From: Hemerocallis citrina
Taxonomy: Eukaryota; Streptophyta; Magnoliopsida; Asparagales; Asphodelaceae
Assembly: GCA_017893485.1 (NCBI GenBank)
Contig: JACEHZ010000374.1
Location: 588,001-652,000 of the forward strand
Direction: 5' to 3'
Length of the DNA stretch: 64,000 nt
Notes under the pieces: model-generated
Seen by the model: only the letters and a program-made list of their open reading frames with translations
Database searches by the model: none
What the model was told of the DNA's origin: nothing
Made by a program: the position numbers and the translations under genes
In this document: one piece after another, positions 34,829 to 46,179 of the stretch
How positions within the stretch are numbered: position 1 is the stretch's first letter
How the letters are laid out: each line of letters begins with the position of its first letter

Positions 34829-36367
34829 TGATGTGTCTAATTTTCATATAAATATTTATACTCTTTTACCCATTAAAATTGCTTGTTTTCATTTATATTA
34901 TTTATAATTCTTCTTATTTCCATAATATTTCAAATAATTAATTGTTTTTGAAGAAATAAGATTTTTGATGCAAAAAGTGAATATTTTTGGAAAAAATCAA
35001 CAAACAAAGCAAAATTATTGGTTTATAAATTTTTATTGTTTTGTTGAAATTTTACGATTCGGCCATGTGAAAAGTAAAATAGAAATATTATTATTAATTA
35101 AGGGGTTAGAATAAAATTTTGTAATTTAAAAATTAATTTGAAATAATAATAATAATAATAATAATAATAAGAAAAATAGAATGCACGGTTTTGGATTGGT
35201 AGTCTAAAGATTAATACTAATCATAAATTCTAGATAATTATTTAAGATAATTATTTATCCTAATTACATTTAAACTAACCTACCTAATAAACTAAACCTA
35301 ACTATTCCTACTCCTATATCTATGTGTGCAGCAGTGCAGGTTGAAAAACAGAGAGAGGGTGGAGGAAAAAGGTAGGAGTAGGGGTTGCTTTGGGAGGCGT
35401 GAAGAGAATTAGAAGAAGGGAGAGTTGGGAGAAAATATTAGGAGTGCTCTGGATAACACACGCACGCATAGAAGACGAAATGAAAGGACGTGACGTGCTG
35501 GCGGCTCGGGCTTCGACTCCAAGACAGAAAGAGAGAAGACTGCGCTTATTGTTTGGGCAGAATTTTTAAGACCGTTCGGTTTGCAATTTTTATTACAAAA
35601 CGGTCTATTTTTGTATCTATTTTTTTTCTCTAATTTTTATTATGCAATCCATGAACAATTTTGTTAATTGCAATATTTTTATTATGAACTAAATTTATTT
35701 TTCTAGGGTTTCGATGTAGCCTAGTTTTGAAAACACGATTTCATATTATTCTGTGGTTGTGTGTTTAATTTTTGTGCTTAATGCTTACAATTATTTGGCC
35801 AATTTTTGTATGATTATTGGATCATGGAGAGACCGAGAGGTAATTTGTGATTTAGAACAATAAAAATTGAACACCATTGATTGAGCGAAATTAGAGATAA
35901 TTTACCGCGATCAATGTGACCGTTAAGAAATTCAAAGAACTTAATGAGTCTTCGATTAATTAAATTTGCATAGAGATGTGTCAAACTGTTAGTTGGAGAT
36001 ATTTTTGGTGTTGTTCGAGAGAAAGCATCGAATAATTTGGGGATTTCGGTGTACAACTTGGAAAAATAATATTTTTAGGAATTATAAATTGTGTGGGATG
36101 AACTAGGTGAAGTCTAAAGCCCTAGAATTAATTTTGCTATTAACAAATTACAATTTTCAAACTCCGCTCCCTCTCCATTAATTTAGTTAGTTTAGATTAG
36201 TTTAATTTAGTTGTTTTTTATTTATTTATTAAATTTCGATCTTCCAAATAGTAGCTAATCTAGTAATATCGGTACTCAATAAAATATCTAGTCTCTGTGG
36301 GTTCGACACTCTATTCACTACTATATTGCTTGTTGCGATTTTGTCCACTTGCAAATAATTCACACCA
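34829..36367 (+). repeat. 5' LTR of the Athila-like element
   Basis: TG...CA borders. Contains an (AAT)n tract near 35142-35170. About 12 differences from the 3' LTR. Confidence 0.92.
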
Positions 36368-36373
36368 AGTTTT

Positions 36374-36391
36374 TGGCGCCGCTGCCGGGGA
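36374..36391 (+). other. primer binding site, Asp-tRNA type
   Basis: TGGCGCCGCTGCCGGGGA, complementary with one or so mismatch to the 3' end of plant tRNA-Asp, the primer of Athila elements. Six bases separate it from the LTR. Confidence 0.88.
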
Positions 36392-36562
36392 CTAGTTATT
36401 CGTTTATTGATATTGAAAATTGCTAGATTATTACTAGTTTGGATTTTTTGTATTTATTTTTTTTATTTTACATCTTTATTTTCTTTTGACTTACTTTTAC
36501 TTTTATTTTTTTAGTTTCTATTTTTTTCAACACTTACATTTCAGACATATAAGGAAATTATC

Positions 36563-38275
36563 ATGGCAAACGAGAAAAACAGGCCTTTGAGAGACTATGC
36601 TATGCCCTCGATTTATGAATCAAGCATAAAGAAGCCGGTTATTGAAGTTGACGATTTTGAGATTGAACCGGAGATGATTCTATTGATTCAACAGACTGTT
36701 CAATTTTGGGGATTACCGCACGAGGATCCTTATGCTCACATTGCAAACTTTTTAGAAATTTGTGACACTTTTAAGCACAACGGTGTATCAGACGATGCAA
36801 TTAGACTGAGACTCTTTTCTTTTGCCCTACGAGATAAGGCGAAGGCTTGGCTACATTATCTACCACCCGGTAGTATTACTACTTGGGAGGGACTTGCTCA
36901 AAAGTTTCTAGCCAAGTATTTTCCACCAGCAAAGACCGCAAGGCTAAGAAATGATATTTGCACATTTACTCAATTTGAGACCGAGTCTTTGTATGATGCA
37001 TGGGAAATGTTTAAAGAGTTATTGAGAAAATGTCCTCATCATGAACTACCAAAATGGCTGCAAATGCAAACATTCTATAATGGTTTGGGAGTTATACATA
37101 GATCTATGGTTGACGCAGCAGCTGGTGGTGCACTCATGAGTAGAACTTACGAAGCAGCCTATGAGATTTTAGAGGAGATGGCATCAAATGATTACCAGTG
37201 GTCTTCAGAGAGAGCAATGCCAAGAAAAGTAGCTGGAGTTTTTGAACTTGACCCTATTTCTAATATAAATGCAAAACTTGATATTTTATCTAAGGAAATA
37301 GGTAATATGAATGTTAATGCTATTCAATCTAATATCATTTGTAATCTTTGTGCAGGAAATCATGCAAGTTCAGATTGTCAAGTGGGGAACCTTTTTGCTC
37401 CATCCAATGCCGAACATGAAAATTCTGTGTCAAATTTTAAAATGCAAAACAATCATTATGCAAACACATACAATTCAGAATGGAGAAATACCCCAAATTT
37501 TTCATGGAACAACAATCAAGGAGCAGTTATACCACCTCAAAATTTTCCACAGCGAGAAAAGAAGCCGACATTAGAAGAAGTGTTCATGCAACACATGCAG
37601 AAGTTAGACCAATACATACAAAAGACAGATTCGATAATTCAAAATGTTGCAAATTTAACTTCGGCTTCCATCCAAAATCATGAGGTACAAATTATTCAAA
37701 TTTCAAATACTATTAATGAAAAAACTGCAGGAACATTACCAAGCAATACAGTTGTCAACCCCACGGAAGATGTCAAAGCAATAACACTAGAAAGCGGGAG
37801 GACAATTGAGCAACCACAAGAAGAAAATGCCGAACAAAATGTGGTTGAAAAGGTTGAAGAGCAAAGTGCGATCGAACAAATTATGGAGGAACAAATTCAG
37901 CACGAGCAAGTAACGTATGATGATTTTAATTCCATAAAGTTTCCTCCTGAAGAACAGTTATGCTTTCAAGTAAGTAAAATTGATGTAATTGTGGGCGAGA
38001 AACATAGTGTCGAAATTGAAAAATTGCCTAAAGAAGTATGTCCAACAAATACAGCAACATTTGAAACTGAAAAAGAAAATATTTTTGAAAATGTTATGTA
38101 TTTGGATGCTGCACCGTCTATTTGTTCATTTTTGCAGCATACATTCAAAGAGGCGGGGGAATCAAAGACATCATCACGAAGAAAATGCCTCAAATTAGAG
38201 CTTGAACCTGATCCACATCAGAAGAGAAAAATTAGAAAGGATGTGTTAATGTTGTCGGATCTTGGCGTTACATAA
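36563..38275 (+). CDS. gag: Gag polyprotein of the Athila-like element (570 aa)
   Basis: The only long intact frame in the window. It starts at the first ATG after the primer site. Residues 50-200 form a Retrotrans_gag domain: AHIANFLEICDTF, then KAWLHYLPPGSITTWE, then LAKYFPPAKT, then a helical segment ending EILEEMASNDYQW. A zinc knuckle of the C-X2-C-X3-H-X4-C form follows (C260, C263, H267, C272), as in other Athila Gags. The C-terminal half is Gln/Glu/Asn-rich, with possible coiled coil at 340-380 and acidic repeats at 420-460. It ends in a basic stretch before a stop at 38273. No protease motif is present. Gag would bind the element RNA and build the particle in the cytoplasm. Confidence 0.92.
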   Translation: MANEKNRPLRDYAMPSIYESSIKKPVIEVDDFEIEPEMILLIQQTVQFWGLPHEDPYAHIANFLEICDTFKHNGVSDDAIRLRLFSFALRDKAKAWLHYLPPGSITTWEGLAQKFLAKYFPPAKTARLRNDICTFTQFETESLYDAWEMFKELLRKCPHHELPKWLQMQTFYNGLGVIHRSMVDAAAGGALMSRTYEAAYEILEEMASNDYQWSSERAMPRKVAGVFELDPISNINAKLDILSKEIGNMNVNAIQSNIICNLCAGNHASSDCQVGNLFAPSNAEHENSVSNFKMQNNHYANTYNSEWRNTPNFSWNNNQGAVIPPQNFPQREKKPTLEEVFMQHMQKLDQYIQKTDSIIQNVANLTSASIQNHEVQIIQISNTINEKTAGTLPSNTVVNPTEDVKAITLESGRTIEQPQEENAEQNVVEKVEEQSAIEQIMEEQIQHEQVTYDDFNSIKFPPEEQLCFQVSKIDVIVGEKHSVEIEKLPKEVCPTNTATFETEKENIFENVMYLDAAPSICSFLQHTFKEAGESKTSSRRKCLKLELEPDPHQKRKIRKDVLMLSDLGVT

Positions 38276-39258
38276 CCATCTCACCCCCACGTCTGGCTGA
38301 AGACTTAAAACTTAGCGCTTCTTGGGAGGCAACCCATGTTTTCTTTTTTTTTCATTTAGATTTTATTTTTCTTTTAGTTTATTATACTTTTAATTTTTGA
38401 TTTTATTTTGTAGGATTGCATAAATTTTGAAGTCGCCGAGGCGGAGCTGTTTTGTACGCTTTAATTGATGGCTGTTTTTGAGCAGTATGGAGTCAGAATC
38501 TGGAAAACTGATGCAAAGAGCAATTGTAGCCTATCTTCTTAGCTTTCCAGCAAAAAAAATTTCAGCCCATTTGGACACCTACAGCTCCAGATATCGCCAA
38601 AATACTGAACCCTGCGCATGCAGAAATTTTAAGACAAATCAGGGAAGAAATTCTGAACTTTTTCCATTCATTTTGTTTTTCTGTTTCCTTTCCCATTGAG
38701 GATAATGTGATATTCAAGTTTGGGGGAGGTTTTACAAATTTATTATTTTTTACAAAAAGAAAAACAAATTTTTCTTTTTAAAGGATTTCAATTAGATTCA
38801 TCTTTACACTTTTGAGTTCTTTATTGTGATAAGCATTGAAATAATTTTTTGGGATAGACATTGCTTATAAAGCAAGAGTAAGCATACTTATTTACTTTAG
38901 AATTATTGAGTTTCAAAATTCTTTACAAAATTGTGTGGGTCATGCTATTATACATTAAAGACAAATGTGATGCTTTCTCTTGTGATTATCCCCTTGATCT
39001 AGTCCTAAACAGAGTTTAAGTAAATAGAGTAATAATGAAAAAAAAAATTATGAATAAAGTCAATCTACTCCAATGTTTTGAGTTGCTTAGTAACTAGGGG
39101 TATTCATCACCAATGTTTATTTTTACGTCAAACGGCAACTTGAAATATGAGTATGCAAAGCATTCTAAGTTTGTGACTTGTTGAGTAACCGGGTGGATTC
39201 ATCACAAATATTTTGCATTCGCGTCAAAAGGCAAGTGACAACTTAGAGAAGAGACTCT

Positions 39259-39315
<57 letters not shown>

Positions 39316-39609
39316 AGTTTGCTACTCGGTTTGCAGTAGTGAGAAGGGATAATCACAGATAGAGTTGTTGCATACTATAATTACATTAATGGCATGACAA
39401 ATATGATTGGGTTTGGAGTTATGAATAGATAATTGCACTGGAGAAAGTGGGTATGCTTGGTTTTTACTTTATTTGCTATTGTTTATATTTTTAATTTAAA
39501 TTTTGATGCTTACATAATAAGATCTCTTAGTGTGATGGGTTGAATCTACTCTTGATTATTTTTCCCTTATTCATGATTCTACTTTTTGCATGAGGACAAG
39601 CAAAATCTT
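38276..39609 (+). other. 3' non-coding interior of the Athila-like element
   Basis: No open frame of note. Contains the Athila-style CTTGGGAGGCAACCCATG (38319-38336). An imperfect duplication of a block with ATTCATCAC and CGTCAAA-GGCAA lies at 39080-39245. A 52-bp poly(A) run follows. In autonomous Athila the pol (and env-like) genes lie upstream of this phrase, so the deletion removed everything between gag and here. Confidence 0.75.
39260..39311 (+). repeat. poly(A) run, 52 bp
   Basis: Uninterrupted A tract inside the element, flanked by CTCTC and CTCTAG. Most likely a mononucleotide microsatellite. Confidence 0.9.
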
Positions 39610-39624
39610 AAGTTTGGGGGTATT
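39610..39624 (+). other. polypurine tract region
   Basis: AAGTTTGGGGGTATT directly before the 3' LTR, the usual Athila plus-strand priming site. Confidence 0.8.
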
Positions 39625-41165
39625 TGATGTGTCTAATTTTCATATAAATATTTATACTCTTTTACCCATTAAAATTGCTTGTTTTCATTTATATTATTTA
39701 TAATTCTTCTTATTTCCATAATATTTCAAATAATTAATTGTTTTTGAAGAAATAAGATTTTTGATGCAAAAAGTGAATATTTTTGGAAAAAATCAACAAA
39801 CAAAGCAAAAATATTGGTTTATAAATTTTTATTGTTTTGTTGAAATTTTATGATTCGGCCATGTGAAAAGTAAAATAGAAATATTATTATTAATTAAGGG
39901 GTTAGAATAAAATTTTGTAATTTAAAAATTAATTTGAAATAATAATAATAATAATAATAATAATAAGAAAAATAGAATGCACGGTTTTGGATTGGTAGTC
40001 TAAAGATTAATACTAATCATAAATTCTAGATAATTATTTAAGATAATTATTTATCCTAATTACATTTAAACTAACCTACCTAATAAACTAAACCTAACTA
40101 TTCCTACTCCTATATCTATGTGTGCAGCAGTGCAGGTTGAAAAACAGAGAGAGGGTGGAGGAAAAAGGTAGGAGTAGGGGTTGCTTTGGGAGGCGTGAAG
40201 AGAATTAGAAGAAGGGAGAGTTGGGAGAAAATATTAGGAGTGCTCTGGATAACACACGCACGCATAGAAGACGAAACGAAAGGACGTGACGTGCTGGCGG
40301 CTCGGGCTTCGACTCCAAGACAGAAAGAGAGAAGACTGCGCTTATTGTTTGGGCAGAATTTTTAAGACCGTTCGGTTTGCAATTTTTATTACAAAACGGT
40401 CTAATTTTGTATCTATTTTTTTTCTCTAATTTTTATTATGCAATCCATGAACAATTTTGTTAATTGCAATATTTTTATTATGAACTAAATTTATTTTTCT
40501 AGGGTTTCGATGTAGCCTAGTTTTGAAAACACGATTTCATATTATTCTGTGATTGTGTGTTTAATTTTTGTGCTTAATGCTTACAATTATTTGGCCAATT
40601 TTTGTATGATTATTGGATCATGGAGAGACCGAGAGGTAATTTGTGATTTAGAACAATAAAAATTGAACACCATTGATTGAGCGAAATTAGAGATAATTTA
40701 CCGCGATCAATGTGACCGTTAAGAAATCCAAAGAACTTAATGAGTCTTCGATTAATTAAATTTGCATAGAAATGTGTCAAACTGTTAGTTGGAGATATTT
40801 TTGGTGTTGTTCGAGAGAAAGCATCGAATAATTTGGGGATTTCGGACTACAACTTGGAAAAATAATATTTTTAGGAATTATAAATTGTGTGGGATGAACT
40901 AGGTGAAGTCTAAAGCCCTAGAATTAATTTTGCTATTAACAAATTACAATTTTCAAACTCCGCTCCCTCTCCATTAATTTAGTTAGTTTAGATTAGTTTA
41001 ATTTAGTTTTTTTTTTTTTTTATTTATTAAATTTCGATCTTCCAAATAGTAGCTAATCTAGTAATATCGGTACTCAATAAAATATCTAGTCTCTGTGGGT
41101 TCGACACTCTATTCACTACTATATTACTTGTTGCGATTTTGTACACTTGCAAATAATTCACACCA
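39625..41165 (+). repeat. 3' LTR of the Athila-like element
   Basis: TGATGTGTC to CACACCA, followed by the target duplication GGAGC. Nearly identical to the 5' LTR. Confidence 0.92.
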
Positions 41166-41170
41166 GGAGC

Positions 41171-42640
41171 AAGAATTATGATCCTTACAAAATCTCAGCA
41201 GCTGGCCTTTTGGCTGAAAGCTCGCTGTTTGGATTGTTCAAAGTTTTTGCACCTCTTATTGATTGAATTTGAAAAGTGTTCAACTAGAGAGTTGTATTAG
41301 AGTCTCTCAACTTTCCAAATTGTCCTATTTGGTTAGATTCCGATAAGTGGAACAAGAATTATGACCCTTACAAAATCTCAGAAGCTGGCCTTTTGGCCGA
41401 AAGCTCGCTGTTTGGATTGTTCGAAGTTTTTGCACCTCTTATTGATTGAATCTGAATAAGTGTTCAACTAGAGAGTTGTATTAGAGTATCTCACCTTTCC
41501 AAAATTTCCTATTTAGTTAGATTCCGATAAGCGGAGCAAGAATTATGACCGTTACAAAATCTCAGCAGCTGGCCTTTTAGCCGAAAGCTCGTTGTTTGGA
41601 TTGTTCGAAATTTTTGCACCTCTTATTGATTGAATCTGAAAAAAATTTCAACTATAGATTTGTACTAGAGTCTCTCACCTTTCCAAAATGTCCTATTTGT
41701 TTAGATTCAGATAAGCAGATAAAGAATTATGACCCTTACAAAATCTCAGCAGCTGGCATTTTGGCCTAAAGCTCGTTATTTGGATCGTTCGAAGTTTTTG
41801 CACCTCTAATTGATTGAATCTGATAAAGTGTTCAACTAGAGAAATGTAGTAGTCTCCCAAAATTTCAAAATTTCTTATTTGGTTAGATTCCGATAAGTAG
41901 AGTAGGAGTTATGACTTTTACAAATCACAGCAGCCAGCTTTGGTTGAAAGCTCGCTGTTTAGATTGTTTGATATTTTTGTACCTCTTACTTACTGAAAAT
42001 GGAAAAGTGATCAACTAGATAGTTGTAGTAGATGTTCTTTCCTTTCCAGAATGTTCAATTTTGCTAGATTTCGATAAGTATAGCAAAAGTTATAAGCTTT
42101 ACAAGTTTCAGCATTTGCTGTGCTTTTTTTTGTTTTGATTGGTGTTCAAGGGACTGAATTTTGAGTTCCTTACGGAATCAGGAAAAGTGGTCAACTAGAA
42201 AGTTGTATTAGATGTTCTCCCCTTTCCAAAATGGCTGATTTGGTTATATTCTGATAAGTAGAGCAAAAGTTACAAGCTTTAGAAGTTTCAGCTTTTTTGT
42301 TGAAAATCTGCAGTTTGGTTAACTTTTGCGTGTGTTCAAGTGACCGAATTTTGAGTTCCTTACGGAATCAGACAACTGGTTAACTAGAAAGTTGTAGTAG
42401 ATGTTCTCCCCTTTCCAAAATGGCCGATTTGGTTAGATTCTGATAAGTAGAGCAAAAGTTGCAAGCATCAGAAGTTTCAGCTTTTTTGTTGAAAATCTGT
42501 AGTTTGGTTAACTTTTGCGTGTGTTCAAGTGACCGCGTTTTGAGTTCCTTACAAAATCTGAAAAAATGTTCAACTAGAGAGTTGTATTAGATGTTCTCAC
42601 CTTTTTAAAAAGTCTAATTTTGTCGAATTCCGATAAGTGC
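41171..42640 (+). repeat. 184-bp tandem array in LTR-D, right part
   Basis: About eight monomers of 183-184 bp (TTGATTGAAT at 41259, 41442, 41626), continuing the array cut at 34828. The last units diverge and match the first ones (TGAGTTCCTTACGGAATCAG near 42160 and 42352). Confidence 0.92.
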
Positions 42641-42649
42641 AGCACTGTT

Positions 42650-42905
42650 TGCTTCTAGGTTGTTAAAAGGCTTTCTATGTCGCTTTTGTGTACTCATTAG
42701 TAGTATGCTTATATTAGGCTGTTAGAAGATTTTTCTGTTGCTTCTAATTATAAACTATCAAGTTTTACTAGTGAGCATGTTAATTTGCATCTAGGGTATT
42801 AGAAGACTTTTATATTGCTTTTGTGTATAAAGGATCAAGTTTTGCTAGTAGCATGTTATTTTGCTTCTAGGTTGTTAGAAGACTTTTATAGTTGCTTCTA
42901 TATGA
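42650..42905 (+). repeat. repeat of about 95 bp in LTR-D
   Basis: Three to four units around GTTGCTTCTA and TTAGAAGACTTTTATA-TTGCTT. Confidence 0.7.
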
Positions 42906-42924
42906 TTCATTTGTCCCATACACA

Positions 42925-43035
42925 TCCAGTTAGCTCGTATGTAATTCGTTGGGCTCATACGTAGCTAGTTGGCTCGTATGTAAGTTGTTTTGCTCGTATG
43001 TAGCTTATTAGCTAGTACGCTGTTGTTGTGCTCGT
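42925..43035 (+). repeat. 21-22-bp repeat in LTR-D
   Basis: Units of the GCTCGTATGTAAGTTGTTTT type. The inverted sister LTR-H has a longer version (61050-61230). Confidence 0.8.
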
Positions 43036-44624
43036 CTAGGGTGATATCATTGCCCTAGGAGTCATCGACCATCAAGATGTGTATTTATTTTAATCCTCGT
43101 TGGACTGTGGATGAGTCACCCCTTGTGCACCGTCAGATCTTAACTGGTGTAGGTTGATCGCGGGTCGGGAGTATAGACGGAATCTAAGTTCAGTGCAGTA
43201 GCATGCGAATATATTCGTATTGCCGGGGTCTTGGATCGATAGGCTATGAACAGGAACCTTAGAGATTCTGGTAAGTCTAGGTTGAGTACCTAGTAGAATT
43301 ATCTTGCGAAGTCTAACTTAAGACCTAGCATATTGTGTTAGTACTATTGTCATCCCTCGGATTGTTTAGGGTTAGTGACATCGTTAGGGTAGTAACTTAT
43401 GGCTATTACTACTTAACCCTTATTTATTATCATTTTCGCGGATGGGAAAGAGTTGGTATTAAGGCTGATACCTTATTATCCGACATTTTCTATAAGCCAA
43501 CACTATGTGGTGTTATTGGTTTACCCTTCCTGTCAAAGGGATACGGTCTGTGCCTTCTTATGAGTTGGGAGCACGAGATCCGTATCTCGTTTGTTAATTT
43601 CTGAAGTGCCATGATAAGGGTGGGAGCGATTCCTATCGGAGCCAGGGGATGGACCCCGAAACTCCATCATGCTCTATATCAAAAAGGGCGAACAAGCCAT
43701 AGACTACGATTTATCTGCTAAGGGGGCCACAAGGGATGCTTCGAGCTTACCTGTGTTGCGGATACCTACCCCAGGGTTTGTCAGATTTTTGAGTGAGGTT
43801 CGGTACGCCGGATAGTAGTGGCAAATATAGACAACATGAGCTGACTAAATTGGTGGAACTTGACCACGTCTACAACCTCATCAGTCACGTTGTATCTTCA
43901 GAAACATGTTGAGTACAAGAGTAGAATTCATGGCGTGGGTTCAAATCCCTATATATGAAGAAATGGCTTGTTATGCGCATATATGGTATGGGACGCATAC
44001 TGTTCTGGAGACTCGCTTGAATTAGAATAAGAGCATCCTTGCATTAGTTAATCTTGCATTAGAGTCTAAGTCATAACATACACTGACACATCAATTATAT
44101 ATACACGTTTCTCTTTTCATCAATCTGTTTGTTTAAAGTTGAGAATCACTGCTAGTCATCAGCCTTAAAGCGTCAGTATATGTACTAACATCCCCACTTC
44201 AATAGGTACTGGATTGAAAAATTACAGGTACTGGATTGTAGAGCTACAGGTACAGAATTCAGGAGGACTCAAGGCAATGAAGCAAAGTGTTGATTTCAAA
44301 TTGTAATATATGTTGGTCACTATTGTAACATCTATTGTAATTTATTTATGTTGAGAAGCATCCAAGTGAATTAGCAAGTGTTATGTATTATTCATTGTAC
44401 TCTGATGTAATTCTTATTGAAAGTTTGTAACACTTGGGCTTGTATGGCATTATTGTAACACTGATGTAATGTATTGCGGTTTTATAACATTCAGATTTGT
44501 AATACATTTGTGTTGAATAAATTTTTTAAAATTTTCCTATTTTTCTGTGTATTGTGGCTAATTGAAGGAAAAGATTTTTGGCTTATGTCATGGTTTTCCA
44601 GTGTATGGAAATCGGGGCGTTACA
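43036..44624 (+). other. 3' part of LTR-D
   Basis: No gene. Ends CAGTGTATGGAAATCGGGG then CGTTACA, matching the first bases of LTR-H inverted. Confidence 0.75.
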
Positions 44625-45003
44625 CAAGTATATCAGTGTCGAGGAAGCTCTCTATCCTCAAGGCAAGAATGACTCATCTTTCAAGAACAAACAGAAGAAT
44701 ACAAGCGAGGAAGAACTCAGAAAGTTTCATAAAAACGATGCAGGTTCACGTCATCCAACTCTAGCGCCACGCTTCGACAAGTTCACTCCTCTCAATGCGA
44801 GTGTATCAGCCATACTCATGGAAGTTGAGAAGGATGGAATAATTCGCTCCCCCCCCATGATGTCAACATCTAGCAGGAGAAGATACAAAAATAAGTGGTG
44901 CATATTTCATAGAGATCATGGACACACTACTGACAATTGTCGAGCTCTTAAAGAAGAACTGGAATCCCTGATTCGCAGGGGCTATCTCTCCAACTTCGTT
45001 TAG
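44625..45003 (+). pseudogene. Tat-2 gag, 3' part with zinc-knuckle-like motif
   Basis: Continues gag after LTR-D: YISVEEALYPQGK, FDKFTPLNASVSAIL, then CIFHRDHGHTTDNC (C-X2-H-X4-H-X4-C pattern typical of Tat/Retand Gag), and ELESLIRRGYLSNFV at the end. The frame closes at the TAG at 45001-45003. This region identifies the element as Tat lineage. The open frame itself begins inside LTR-D at 44578, so its first 16 residues are not gag. Confidence 0.88.
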
Positions 45004-45089
45004 AAAGACAATAAAGCCGAAAATCCTCCGCCCCGAGGTGCTACTAAGCGTCGAGAAAGGGCATACATGAGCTGCAAGACTTTCAACAC

Positions 45090-45997
45090 ATGGCTGTCCT
45101 CCACTCCATTCATGGAGGCCCAATGGAGGGAGATTCTAACTCCTCCCACAAAGTTTTCGTCAAGGAAGTCAACTCCATACATAACATTCTGCCTGCTAAA
45201 AATACTAGGGTCCCGATATCTTTAACCGAAAAGGACTTAGAAGACGTACGAACACCTTATTGCGACGCATTGGTCATAAACTTTTGCATGATAAATCATG
45301 AGGTACGCCGCATCCTGGTGGACAATGGAATCTCAATGAACATCCTCTTCATGGCCACATTCGAGGCTCTCAAGCTCTCCCGAGACTGACTCAAGCCAGC
45401 CGGTTATACACTCCACGGATTCTCCGATGTCCTCGTTCAATAGGAGTCATCACACTGGATGTGACAGCAGGAAAAGTACCCGCTATTCGAACAGAAGCAC
45501 TGGACTTTATGATAGTCGATGTCAAAGCCGCATACAACGCTATATTTGGCCGTCCTGGCCTTGCGGCCTTCCATGCAGTTGCCTCCGCATCTCACATGAA
45601 AATGAGGTTCCTAATAATAGCTGGCGTAGGCCAAGCTGTAGGAAGCCAACATGAAGCACGAACATGCCACACCGCTACAATGGGGGGCTCAGTTCTCCCC
45701 CTCGATGCCATAAAGCAACTGCCAGAAAGTAGTCACAATAACTCCAAGACTGTAAACGAGCTTGAAGCCACTACCATAAACAACTCTACCAAGAACTTCC
45801 AAACCTGCTACATCATCTCTCACCAGGTCCATACTAGTTCTCATCATAACATAGTAATAAACTTGAATCCCTCACCCGAAGCCACTCAGCGCATTCAACG
45901 GAGACAAATAATCTTGCCTAAACACATTGGTGCGTCAGAAGGTTTCTCTTTCTCTATGAAAAACAGTGGGGGTTCCCTCCAAAACAGGCAAGTCTAG
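45090..45997 (+). pseudogene. Tat-2 protease region, catalytically altered
   Basis: Aspartic-protease-like stretch ALVINFCMINHEVRRILV followed by DNGISMNILF, where the family has D-S-G or D-T-G. The catalytic motif is therefore changed to D-N-G. After stop codons near 45388 another frame gives FMIVDVKAAYNAIFGRPG and ASHMKMRF, the conserved post-protease block of Tat Pol. The frame ends at 45997. RT, RNase H and integrase, which should follow, are absent. Within 100 bases the sequence becomes non-coding (LKTRG, then AT-rich). The element is a deletion derivative that decayed further. Confidence 0.82.
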
Positions 45998-46179
45998 GCA
46001 AGATCTACCAAGTTATTTGCCTCATGGCTCATCAACTTGAAGACTCGGGGGGCAAGGAGATATCAGCAGAACTTGGAAGGTAGAACACCTTGTGAAGGTG
46101 AGCGAGGGCATCTCAAATGTCCTTTCTTAATAGTAGTAGAAAAATTTCTCGATTTGTAATCACGACTAGCCACTAGAGC
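45998..46179 (+). other. Tat-2 sequence after the pol deletion
   Basis: Short non-coding stretch with GAAGACTCGGGGGGCAAGGA, a phrase usual in the non-coding 3' part of Tat elements. LTR-E follows. Confidence 0.5.

Larger units (their letters stand above)
34829..41165 (+). mobile_element. gag-only Athila-like element (TR-GAG type), complete
   Basis: LTRs 34829-36367 (1,539 bp) and 39625-41165 (1,541 bp) start TGATGTGTC and end CACACCA. The target duplication GGAGC is perfect (34824-34828 and 41166-41170). It has an Asp-tRNA-type primer site, one gag ORF, and the Athila-style downstream phrases CTTGGGAGGCAACCCATG (38319), CATTGAGGATAATGTG and CAAGTTTGGGGGAGG. No protease, RT, RNase H or integrase exists in the 3.26-kb interior. 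The LTRs differ at about a dozen sites plus a T-tract, roughly 99.2 percent identical by eye, so insertion is recent. It must borrow enzymes from an autonomous Athila. Confidence 0.93.
32436..44624 (+). mobile_element. LTR-D, a very long LTR (about 5.85 kb) split by an Athila-like element
   Basis: Starts TGTAATATCCCGG and ends CGGGGCGTTACA. It has a perfect 5-bp target duplication CAAGT (32431-32435 and 44625-44629) inside the Tat-2 gag. Without the nested 6,342 bp it is about 5,847 bp. It contains a (TA)n tract, a TATA box, a 184-bp tandem array, a repeat of about 95 bp and a 21-22-bp repeat, but no primer site or coding domain. It is therefore a solo LTR rather than a full element. Same family as LTR-H (59401 onwards, inverted). 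Confidence 0.85.

Noticed and set aside
39260..39311. poly(A) run as the tail of a processed gene or SINE
   Set aside because: No retroposed sequence or target duplication around it, and Athila-type sequence continues on both sides.
43921..43960. box B-like GGTTCAAATCC in LTR-D as part of a tRNA
   Set aside because: No box A at a suitable distance and the sister LTR-H lacks the segment.
32436..44624. reading LTR-D as a complete element with two LTRs
   Set aside because: No primer site, polypurine tract or repeated ends within it. The only internal LTR pair belongs to the Athila-like element.
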